A stretch of 64,000 nt of DNA from Pogostemon cablin (taxonomy: Eukaryota; Streptophyta; Magnoliopsida; Lamiales; Lamiaceae), in contig CM042963.1 of assembly GCA_023678885.1 (NCBI GenBank), positions 26,601,542 through 26,665,541 on the forward strand. Reading direction: 5' to 3'. The notes under the pieces were generated by a model. It saw only the letters and a program-made list of their open reading frames with translations. It had not been told where the DNA came from and searched no databases. The position numbers were made by a program, and so were the translations under genes. Numbering within the stretch: the stretch's first letter is position 1; each line of letters begins with the position of its first letter. Positions 47,418 to 55,750 of the stretch are shown piece after piece.

Positions 47418-48409
47418 GAGGCTCATACAGAGAATAAAGAGAGCTTTTGATCGTCAATCGTAGGAGAGACAAGAGTAGAGGTGGTGATCCATTCGGAGGG
47501 CTGTGACAGAGGTTCACTGAAGGTTCAAGTAAGAATGATTAATCTAACCATGATTGTTCCTAGATCAATCATGGACTAGAACCACCTTGGTAGTTCTAGG
47601 GTTATGAAAGTTTCATGATGTAATTCGTGTTTCGTGTGTAAAACTCCGTACAACACTACCTGTGGTTTGTTTTATATAAGATTGCATATTTAATCCATAC
47701 TCATAGTCGTTTTGTGCATCAATGATCGTTGTGTAGAGTCTGAATACATAACATGGTTATTGATTGAGTGCGTTCACTACTGAGCAGGGTTTATTGTTAT
47801 GATTCTAAGTGAAGGGATTCCGAAGTATTATTAGAACTGTCTTATATGAATATTCATGAATTGAATTGAATTCGGTTGATGAATAGTACGAAGAGTATAA
47901 CTTTATAGTACCTAAAAAGGGAGATCAAATCGGGTTAGATTCTAGACGTAGAAGATAATTGATTATGATAGTACCTAGAAAGGGGGTGAAGCATATCTCT
48001 TGCTCCGATGTTATTCACACGTGTCAAGCGCATATTTACTTGTGTCTATAGAGTAAACTTGCATGGTCTAGTGATGCGTCCACAAACCACAGGGCAGAGT
48101 CGGACACCATCATACGAAAATACGAATTGCTAGTGAAACTGGATGACCCAATGAACTACCTATCATTCTTACCGATCACAACTCACTTCTCTCTACTTTT
48201 GCTATTTCTTTTGTTAATTCGATTAGAAGTTACTATCCATTAAACCTTTACAATTACCAACATAGTCTAAAATATACTAGAAGATCACAAAATTGATATT
48301 TACTCGTCCCGTGGGTTCGATATTGTAACTTGGTCATCTTCGCGACTACAATTGATATCCTTATACTTGAGGATTAATTTGTGTGTTGAGAAAACCCCTA
48401 TCAAGTTCT

Positions 48410-48427
48410 TGGCGCCGCTGCCGGGGA
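48410..48427 (+). other. Primer binding site, tRNA-Asp type
   Basis: TGGCGCCGCTGCCGGGGA lies six bases after the LTR end. It is one mismatch from the perfect site at 7741-7758. Confidence 0.9.
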
Positions 48428-48517
48428 CGGCGTAAACTATCTTTTTTTGTATTATTTCTAGTTTATTAGGACTATTTACCTTGTTTTGTTGTTTTCTTTC
48501 TTATTCGTTTTAGGTGT

Positions 48518-50671
48518 ATGCTCACAAGATCAAAGAAAGGTAATCTTGAACCGTATAATCCTGAGATTGGAGCATCATCAAGAAAGAAGAAAAAGAAGAA
48601 GAGCAAGGCAAAGGCAATAGACTCAACTGAAGCTCTGAATTTTGGAGTTGAGGTTGACGAGCAGATTTCGCAAGCGATTGAGGCTACAACTGAAGTTAAT
48701 TTGGAAGTAGTAACAGTCAACATGGCAGCGAATCCGGATAATCTAGCCATCCGTGAGGTTTTCAGAAATAATGGGGCTGGAAATTATGAGCTTTTAGGAG
48801 CAAGGGGAACTAACACAGCGTTCGATCTTCATCCCGCTCTTATTAGCATGATAGAAAGGAACTCCTTTTCAGGAGGGTCTTTCGAGGATCCGCAGCAGCA
48901 TCTGAACAAGTTCTTGGGCTATGCAAGTACTCAAAAAAACGTAGGAGAACATGAAGATGCTAGGAAGATCCTTTTGTTCAAATTCTCGCTTACTGAAAAG
49001 GCGAGGGATTGGTACGATACTATTAATGCAGCTGAGTGCACCACGTGGGAGCAATTGAAGTTAAGATTCTTGGAGAGGTATATGCCACCTTCGAAGGTGT
49101 TTAAGATGAAGCAAGATATTAACCAATTTGCTATCAGTGGGGGAGAGAAATTTCATGAAGCGTGGGATAGATTCAAGGACATGCTCAGGAAGTGTCCTCA
49201 ACATGGGTTATCTAAAGCCCAATATATCAGTATATTTTATAACGGATTGGACTGTGAATCAAGAGTGCTACTTGATGCTTCTTCTAATGGAGCATTACTT
49301 ACAAAGTCATCCGTTGAGGCCGAGAGATTGTTTGAAGACATATCAATGAATTCGAGGGATTGGCCCACTGATAGAGTTAGAGGTACGTATGTTCTTGGAA
49401 AGGTAGCTCAGGTTGAACAAGCAATGGTGAAGACTAAGAGAGAAGATGAGATCGTTTCGAGCTTGTCTAATATCAACAAGCTACTTGAGTCTCAACAGAA
49501 GCAGATCAGCGAGATATCCCAACGAGTGCCAATCTTGCAGCAAGAGATGATGAATAATGGAACCATCCAAGACGAATTGGAGGAAGCAAATTATGCCACG
49601 GGTCAAAGTATCCAAGGAACGAGGTACCCAAATCAAGGAAACCGGAACTACCAAGGGAACTACCAAGGGAACTATCGAGGGAACTTGAATAATCGTGGTC
49701 CATCTGGTAGTTATCAACAGCAACCAAGGAGGCCTGAATTTTCATGGAGCAATACGAACAATGCAGTGCAACTTCCGATGGGTGTTGATCCGGGAGAAAA
49801 GGTGGAAGAAGGAAAGCCTGGGTTCGAGGATACTGTGAACCGGTACATGGTAAAGAATGATGAAAGAGTGAATCGCCTTGAGGCAAAGCTTGAGAAAAAG
49901 ATTGATGATCACCACAGAGATTTGTCCACTCAAGTGAAAGATCTCACATTGTTGATGGGTACAATTGCAGAGAATGTGAACACATTGACTCAAACTGTAG
50001 GAAAAGGTAAGTTTCCGTCTCAGAGTATAGAGAATCCAAAGTCGTGTAATGCCATCACACTGAGGTCAGGAACGCAGTACGAGGGACCGATGAGGCCGGA
50101 ATCGAAGTTGGAATTTTCTAAGCCGCGGTTCGACCAATACGCAGAGGGTTCGACCAACTCTTCAGGTCGAACCCAGGTCGAACCTCATCGGCCAGAACAC
50201 TCTGTTTTGACGCAGGAACGGTTCGACCAACACGCGGAGGGTTCGACCAACTTTACAGGTCGAACCCTGGTCGAACCTCATCGGCCAGAGCACTCTGTTT
50301 TGACGCAGGAACGGTTCGACCACGATCACGAAGGTTCGACCAACTCTTCAGGTCGAACCCAGGTCGAACCGAAGGATGGAAATTATACAGTGAAGCGGTT
50401 CGACCAAAGGGTCAGTGGTTCGACCTCTAATGTTGGTCGAACCCAAGTCGAACCTCCGGAGCAGAATGAGATCAGTCTTCCAGGAGAGAGGTTCGACCAA
50501 TACAGTCCTGGTTCGACCTTTCAGCCTGGTCGAACCCCAGTCGAACCTCGCCGAGATGTGTTGTTTGATGCACCTGTTGTTCCTTTTGATGTTGATGCAA
50601 TTCCAGTGGTACGGAATGAGCAAAGTACAGACATAATAGCTGAGAAAAAATGGAAAGAGCTAAGCGATTAA
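48518..50671 (+). CDS. gag: Gag of Athila-like element
   Basis: 717 residues from ATG at 48518, the first ATG after the leader. Gag is the structural protein that forms the particle and packages element RNA. The N-terminus is basic (RKKKKKKSKAKA). The retrotransposon Gag core spans about residues 110-280 (DPQQHLNKFLGYAS, KARDWYDTINA, WEQLKLRFLERYMPPSK, FHEAWDRFKDMLRKCPQHGL). A G/N/Q-rich stretch near 375-400 repeats NYQGNYQGNYRGN, followed by a coiled-coil-like segment near 450-500. I find no CCHC zinc knuckle, which Gag proteins often carry. The C-terminal fifth (about residues 537-677) consists of five repeats of 28-31 residues carrying RFDQ, GST, GRT and VEP, encoded by the DNA module array. 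The stop at 50,669-50,671 overlaps pol by 22 bases in another frame. Confidence 0.92.
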   Translation: MLTRSKKGNLEPYNPEIGASSRKKKKKKSKAKAIDSTEALNFGVEVDEQISQAIEATTEVNLEVVTVNMAANPDNLAIREVFRNNGAGNYELLGARGTNTAFDLHPALISMIERNSFSGGSFEDPQQHLNKFLGYASTQKNVGEHEDARKILLFKFSLTEKARDWYDTINAAECTTWEQLKLRFLERYMPPSKVFKMKQDINQFAISGGEKFHEAWDRFKDMLRKCPQHGLSKAQYISIFYNGLDCESRVLLDASSNGALLTKSSVEAERLFEDISMNSRDWPTDRVRGTYVLGKVAQVEQAMVKTKREDEIVSSLSNINKLLESQQKQISEISQRVPILQQEMMNNGTIQDELEEANYATGQSIQGTRYPNQGNRNYQGNYQGNYRGNLNNRGPSGSYQQQPRRPEFSWSNTNNAVQLPMGVDPGEKVEEGKPGFEDTVNRYMVKNDERVNRLEAKLEKKIDDHHRDLSTQVKDLTLLMGTIAENVNTLTQTVGKGKFPSQSIENPKSCNAITLRSGTQYEGPMRPESKLEFSKPRFDQYAEGSTNSSGRTQVEPHRPEHSVLTQERFDQHAEGSTNFTGRTLVEPHRPEHSVLTQERFDHDHEGSTNSSGRTQVEPKDGNYTVKRFDQRVSGSTSNVGRTQVEPPEQNEISLPGERFDQYSPGSTFQPGRTPVEPRRDVLFDAPVVPFDVDAIPVVRNEQSTDIIAEKKWKELSD
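50127..50547 (+). repeat. In-frame module array inside gag
   Basis: Five modules start at 50127, 50220, 50313, 50397 and 50490 (spacings 93, 93, 84, 93, all multiples of three). Each has F, F, R, R at offsets 0, 20, 38, 49 without exception. 18 of 20 sites are exact; the two others (50446, 50539) read AGTCGAACC. F is read as RFDQ at the first position and GST at the second; R is read as GRT at the third and VEP at the fourth. Confidence 0.97.
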
Positions 50672-52368
50672 GAGCCGAAAAGGAGAAAGCGGAAAAGGTT
50701 GATCGTGATGAATGGGGGATTCCCAAAACAAAGATACCTCCACCGTTTCCCTACAAGCTAGTGAAGAAAGGGATGGAAGAGAAGTTCAAGAAGTTTTCAG
50801 AGATAATGAACAAGATAAGCTTGAACATCCCTTTTTCAGAGGCAATCATGGAGATGCCATATTATGCTCGGTTCCTTAAAGACATATTGATGAAGAAGCG
50901 AAGCTTAACCGGAGTTGAAACGGTAAACTTATCTGAGAATTGTAGCTCAATTATTCAAAAGAAGTTGCCACCAAAGATGAAAGATCCGGGGAGCTTTACT
51001 ATTCTTTGTGAGATCGGGAAGGGGCCAGCACGGCAAGCTTTATGTGATCTTGGGGCAAGCATCAATTTGATGCCGTTGTCCATCTTTCAGAAGCTTGGTT
51101 TGGGGGAGATGACCCCGACAACTGTTGCTCTCCAATTGGCAGATAGATCAATGACGTTTCCGAAAGGAATAGTTGAAGATGTTCTAGTAAAGGTGGAGAA
51201 GCTAGTTTTTCCTGTGGATTTTCTTGTATTAGAAATGGATGATGACAAGGATAATGTTCCTTTAATCTTGGGGAGGCCATTCCTTGCTACGGCTGGAGCT
51301 ATGATAGATGTTCGGAAAGGAGAACTGAAGTTGAGAATGGACAAAGAAGAAGTACTTTTCAACTTGGACAAAGCGATGAAAATGCCAATGGAGTCCCAAT
51401 GTTATAGTATTGACGTGGTGGAGGAGATTGTGAAGGAGGATATGTCTTTGATCTTGTCAAAGGATCCTCTTGAGACATGTTTGATGGAATCTCTTACTTA
51501 TCCCACTACGGAGCTTGACGGACTTTCTAACGAGGTATGTATTGAATTTCTTGAAAACTTACTTGCTTTGGGTGATGACAGGTTTGCATTGGAGAGAAAT
51601 AAAGTGGAAGAAGTCAAATGGACCAGGAAGTACTTGCCTTTGGATAATGAAAACACTCCAGTGGAGAAAAGAAAAGAGGAGTTGAAACCATTGCCGGATC
51701 ACTTGAAGTATGCTTTTCTCGGTAATGATGCACAATATCCGGTAATTGTATCTTCTTCTCTTAATGATGATCAACTTGAGGAGTTATTAGATATTTTGAG
51801 GAAGTATCAGTCTGCAATAGGGTGGTCACTTGATGATTTGAAAGGTATTAGTCCTTCGTATTGTATGCATCGGATTAGGTTGTTGGATGAAGCCAAAGCT
51901 AGTGTTCAGAATCAGCGTAGGGTGAATCCCGCAATTCAAGAGGTGATAAGGAAGCAAATTCTTACGTGGTTGGATGCTGGAATTATATTTCCTATTAGTG
52001 ATAGTCCCCATGTGAGTCCATTGCATGTAGTTGCTAAGAAGGGGGGTATGACTGTAGTGAAAACTGAGGATGGAGAAGCGATAGCCACGAGAATTCCTAC
52101 GGGATGGCGTACATGTGTGGATTACAGGAAATTGAATGAGAACACGTGTAAGGACCACTTCCCTCTTCCATTTATGGATCAAATGTTGGATCGTCTTGCA
52201 GGGTATGAGTTCTATTGTTTCTTGGATGGATACTCGGGGTATAATCAAATCATGATTGCTCCCGAGGATCAAGAAAAGACTACTTTTACTTGCCCCTACG
52301 GGACTTTTGCTTTTAGGAAAATGCGTTTGGATTGTGTAATGCGCCTGCTACTTTTCAGAGATGCATGA
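50650..52368 (+). CDS. pol: Pol part 1: protease and N-terminal reverse transcriptase
   Basis: 572 residues in a frame different from gag, with an ATG at 50650 inside the gag end. The aspartic protease active site is D133 in [12 protein letters not shown], as in Athila; the flap and core continue to about 240. RT starts near 430: a [27 protein letters not shown] block, then [11 protein letters not shown] and [11 protein letters not shown] (the conserved D of RT motif A). The frame breaks near 52,324 inside the MPFGLCNAP motif: one C is missing compared with the copy at 63,976-61,397. The last dozen residues are therefore out of frame. Protease cleaves the polyprotein; RT copies element RNA into DNA in the particle. 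Pol could be expressed by frameshifting, but a one-base change in the A-run at 50,645-50,650 is as likely. Confidence 0.9.
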   Translation: MERAKRLRAEKEKAEKVDRDEWGIPKTKIPPPFPYKLVKKGMEEKFKKFSEIMNKISLNIPFSEAIMEMPYYARFLKDILMKKRSLTGVETVNLSENCSSIIQKKLPPKMKDPGSFTILCEIGKGPARQALCDLGASINLMPLSIFQKLGLGEMTPTTVALQLADRSMTFPKGIVEDVLVKVEKLVFPVDFLVLEMDDDKDNVPLILGRPFLATAGAMIDVRKGELKLRMDKEEVLFNLDKAMKMPMESQCYSIDVVEEIVKEDMSLILSKDPLETCLMESLTYPTTELDGLSNEVCIEFLENLLALGDDRFALERNKVEEVKWTRKYLPLDNENTPVEKRKEELKPLPDHLKYAFLGNDAQYPVIVSSSLNDDQLEELLDILRKYQSAIGWSLDDLKGISPSYCMHRIRLLDEAKASVQNQRRVNPAIQEVIRKQILTWLDAGIIFPISDSPHVSPLHVVAKKGGMTVVKTEDGEAIATRIPTGWRTCVDYRKLNENTCKDHFPLPFMDQMLDRLAGYEFYCFLDGYSGYNQIMIAPEDQEKTTFTCPYGTFAFRKMRLDCVMRLLLFRDA

Positions 52369-54605
52369 TGGCGATTTTTGATGGTTTGATAGAGAAGATC
52401 ATGGAAGTATTCATGGACGATTTTTCAGTTTTTGGTTCTTCTTTTGATAAGTGTTTGTCTAACCTTGCTGTTGTTTTGAAAAGGTGTCAAGAAACTAATC
52501 TTGTCTTGAATTGGGAGAAGTGCCATTTCATGGTGAAAGATGGGATTGTTCTTGGGCATTATGTTTCCGCCAAGGGATTACAGGTAGACCGTGCTAAGGT
52601 GGTGGCAATTGAGAAGCTTCCACCACCGACCAATGAAAGAGGAGTGCGATCCTTCCTTGGACACGCCGGTTTTTACAGGAGATTCATTAAAGACTTCTCA
52701 AAATACTCTAAGCCCTTATCTCATTTACTTGAAAAGGATATTCCTTTTGTGTTTAATGATGAGTGTTTAACAGCTTTTCAAGTTTTGAAGGAGGCGCTTA
52801 TTACTGCCCCTATCTTGATCACACCGGACTGGACGCAACCGTTTGTACTTATGTGTGATGCAAGTGATGTAGCATTGGGTGTGGTGCTTGGGCAGCTAAG
52901 GGAGAAGAAGTTCTGCGCCATTTACTACGCGAGTAAGACTTTCGATGCGGCACAGAAGAATTACACGGTAACTGAAAAGGAGTTTTTGGCTGTTGTGTAT
53001 GCATTCGATAAGTTTCGTCAGTATTTGGTTGGCATGAAGACGATTGTGTATACGGATCACTCAGCGATTCGTTATTTGATGGAGAAGAAGGAGACAAAGC
53101 CTAGGATTATACGATGGATTCTACTACTGCAGGAGTTTGACTTGGAGATTCGGGATAAGAAAGGAACAGAAAATGTGTTGGCCGATCACTTGTCAAGGTT
53201 GGAGACTAGGGAGCATTGTGATAATTCTTTCGAGTATATTGAAGAGATGTTCCCTGATGAGAAGATCATGGCTGTGGCTGTTGAAGGGGCCGAGCGAGCA
53301 TGTGTGGTTGCAGCGCAAGGTATGGATCCATGGTACGCGGATTATGTTAATTACATTGTCATTGGTGAAATTCCAAGGGATCTCAACCGATACCAACTTG
53401 CAAAATTTCGTAGGGATGTTGAGACATTTATATGGTATGATCCGTTTGTTTATAAGATTTGTACAGATTCTATTGTCCGAAGATGTGTACCCGAGATGGA
53501 AATGGAAAGTGTGCTGGAGTTCTGCCATGCACAACCAAATGGGGGGCATTTCGGAGCGCAAAAGACTGCAGCTAAGGTACTTCAATCCGCTCTTTATTGG
53601 CCTACTTTGTTTAGAGATAGTGAGAGCTATGTGGCGTCTTGCGATAGATGCCAGCGCATGGGTAATATAGGTAGGAGAGATGAGATGCCATTGCAGCCTA
53701 GCATAGTCGTGGAGATATTTGATGTATGGGGGATCGATTTTATGGGACCTTTTCCCCCGTCGAATGGGTTTCTCTACATTCTTCTTGCGGTGGATTATGT
53801 TTCGAAGTGGGTGGAAGCAATTCCTACTCGTGTTAATGATTCGAAAGTTGTTTTATCTTTCCTAAAGAAACATATTTTTGCCCGTTATGGAGTTCCGAGA
53901 GCATTAGTTAGTGATGGAGGTTCCCACTTCGTCAATAAATTTCTGGAGAAGGTGCTTAGGGATTATGGTGTTAGGCATAGGGTTACTACACCCTATCATC
54001 CGCAAGCCAATGGGCAGGCGGAGGTCTCCAACCGTCAAGTAAAGCAAATTTTGGAGAAAGTGGTAGGAACTAATCGAAAAGATTGGGCTATGAAGCTTGA
54101 TGATGTGTTATGGGGGTTCCGGACCGCTTACAAGACGGTATTAGATATGTCACCGTATCAAATTGTCTATGGGAAGCCGTGCCACTTACCCGTAGAAATC
54201 CAACACAAAGCGTTTTGGGCTTTGCGTCGCTTGAACTTGACCCTTAGGGATGTGAAGGAGTTGAGGCTAACTCACATGAATCAATTGGATGAGTTTAGGA
54301 GTCGTGCTTTCAAGAATTCAGAGATTTATAAGGAAAGAATGAAGAGGTGGCATGATTCTAAAATTTCGTACAAGGAGTTCAGGCAAGGAGATGAGGTACT
54401 ACTTTTTAACTCTCGTTTAAAGCTCTTTGCAGGCAAGTTGAAGTCTAAGTGGACGGGACCGTTCATGATTCATCGAGCCTTAGGAGGGGGGAGTTATGAG
54501 CTTATTGACAAAGATGGTGACGTTATCGCGGCGAATGGGCATCGATTGAAGCATTATAGGTCGCCGGATGATGCGTGTGTCATTTTTGATGATACCTTGT
54601 TCTGA
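52332..54605 (+). CDS. pol: Pol part 2: reverse transcriptase, RNase H, integrase
   Basis: 757 residues, downstream of the frame break. No true start codon; the frame opens at a TTG within [12 protein letters not shown] catalytic box FMDD at 27-30. RNase H about 170-265 ([13 protein letters not shown], then [19 protein letters not shown] and VYTDHSAI). Integrase HHCC zinc domain about 395-440 ([13 protein letters not shown] then CDRCQRMG). Catalytic core D469 ([10 protein letters not shown]), D528 (SDGGSHF), E564 (GQAEVSN), a perfect D,D-35-E. The C-terminal part with [18 protein letters not shown] and NGHRLKHY is Athila-like and lacks an obvious chromodomain. All catalytic residues are present, so apart from the break the enzymes look intact. 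Confidence 0.93.
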   Translation: MCNAPATFQRCMMAIFDGLIEKIMEVFMDDFSVFGSSFDKCLSNLAVVLKRCQETNLVLNWEKCHFMVKDGIVLGHYVSAKGLQVDRAKVVAIEKLPPPTNERGVRSFLGHAGFYRRFIKDFSKYSKPLSHLLEKDIPFVFNDECLTAFQVLKEALITAPILITPDWTQPFVLMCDASDVALGVVLGQLREKKFCAIYYASKTFDAAQKNYTVTEKEFLAVVYAFDKFRQYLVGMKTIVYTDHSAIRYLMEKKETKPRIIRWILLLQEFDLEIRDKKGTENVLADHLSRLETREHCDNSFEYIEEMFPDEKIMAVAVEGAERACVVAAQGMDPWYADYVNYIVIGEIPRDLNRYQLAKFRRDVETFIWYDPFVYKICTDSIVRRCVPEMEMESVLEFCHAQPNGGHFGAQKTAAKVLQSALYWPTLFRDSESYVASCDRCQRMGNIGRRDEMPLQPSIVVEIFDVWGIDFMGPFPPSNGFLYILLAVDYVSKWVEAIPTRVNDSKVVLSFLKKHIFARYGVPRALVSDGGSHFVNKFLEKVLRDYGVRHRVTTPYHPQANGQAEVSNRQVKQILEKVVGTNRKDWAMKLDDVLWGFRTAYKTVLDMSPYQIVYGKPCHLPVEIQHKAFWALRRLNLTLRDVKELRLTHMNQLDEFRSRAFKNSEIYKERMKRWHDSKISYKEFRQGDEVLLFNSRLKLFAGKLKSKWTGPFMIHRALGGGSYELIDKDGDVIAANGHRLKHYRSPDDACVIFDDTLF

Positions 54606-55088
54606 TTTGGTACCGTCGTGACTCTACGACGTTAAACATGAGCGCCTGTTGGGGCTTGCCCTTCCATTTTATTGCTTTATTTTTTCGTGTGAGTAAGAAA
54701 TTTTTGTATTTAAGATGCTTACCAATAGGCAATTACATCTCTTTTCAAACTTAGTTTCGACTTACGTTTTTACTAAGTTTGGGGGGGGTGTGATGTTATT
54801 ACCTCATTGAAGCATTAAGAGTATAATCTTTTCTTTGTATTGTTTGTTAGGGGAATTGGTTTTTGCGGCCATGTTGAAATTTTAATCGATTTTGATGTGA
54901 CGATTTTTTACAATTTGCCTAATGTTCAGTGGTTTTTGGTTGTGTTTTTCTTATACGGAGATACTCATGAATGATATTATGTGGAACAATTTCTGAAGTT
55001 GTGCTCTAGATTATACCTAATGAGATTGAGTTGAAGTTTGAAGTATGTAGTGAATGAAGAACACTCAGTTTTGGAAATCAGGAGGTAG
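54606..55088 (+). other. Spacer after pol
   Basis: Non-coding, carrying the internal PPT-like tract. No TATA box is visible. Confidence 0.5.
54775..54790 (+). other. Internal polypurine-tract-like sequence after pol
   Basis: AAGTTTGGGGGGGGTG, followed by TGATGTTATT, closely resembles the true PPT at 59,104 and is also present, with eight G, in the second copy (61,098-61,113). It may be a central PPT for plus-strand priming or the fossil end of an ancestral shorter element. Confidence 0.65.
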
Positions 55089-55501
55089 GTTCGACCATGT
55101 CTAGCAGTGGTTCGACCAGAGCCAGAGGTCGAACAAAAGCAGAGGAAGTCGAACCGGCGTTGAAAGTTGTCCAGAGAGGAGGTTCGACCAAAGCCATAGT
55201 GGTTCGACCTGACCATGACGTCGAACCTATGGTCGAACCTGACATTGAAAGTTGTCCAGAGAGGAGGTTCGACCAAAGCTATAGTGGTTCGACCTGATCA
55301 TGGGGTCGAACCTAAGGTCGAACCCGCCAGTCGTAAGCACTCTGTTTTCCAGAAGAGAGGTTCGACCAATTCATGAAAGGTTCGACCTGTTTAGCAAGTC
55401 GAACCCCTGGTCGAACCAAGAAGATTGTTTGTCCAGAAGAGAGGTTCGACCTCACCATCCATGGTTCGACCAGTACAGGTGGTCGAACCCGAGGTCGAAC
55501 C
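55089..55501 (+). repeat. Module array upstream of the spliced third gene
   Basis: Five modules start at 55089, 55181, 55266, 55359 and 55443. Four have offsets 0, 20, 38, 50; the first has 0, 21, 39, 58. 16 of 20 sites are exact. One-mismatch sites are at 55128, 55147, 55219 and 55397. Spacers share CACTCTGTTTT and CCAGAAGAGAG with the gag array. The array ends 250 bp before the third-gene ATG. Confidence 0.95.
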
Positions 55502-55750
55502 AAGCCAGGTACGCGTTTTAAGTTCGAATTTTCAGAGGGGTTCGATCACTTTTTCGAAACATCAAACCTCGAACCCTCTTCGAACCTCTACACCCTTGCA
55601 CAAATTCTTCAATTACACTTGATTTCGCACCGATTACACAACATTACACCTTGAATTATCGATTTGGTCGCGGATTTGGGCGGATTTCGTCGCAAGTTAG
55701 GGCTGAATTCGCGTTTCTGGGTGTTTTGTGTTTTCGATCGGTTTTTCACC

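Larger units (their letters stand above)
46739..48403 (+). mobile_element. 5' LTR of Athila-like element (1,665 bp)
   Basis: Starts TGATGAGTG, ends CCCCTATCA. The module array occupies 46,956-47,314 and the TATA box 47,410-47,417. The 3' LTR aligns over 1,418 bp with about a dozen short indels and one substitution by eye. Confidence 0.95.

Noticed and set aside
46879..47517. 212-codon minus-strand frame and several plus-strand frames over the LTR array
   Set aside because: Produced by the F/R repeat, which lacks stop codons in several frames. There is no start context or domain, and the region is a U3 promoter.
50127..50547. CRISPR-like array
   Set aside because: Regular short repeats, but eukaryotic retrotransposon context, inverted pairs and a coding frame rule this out.
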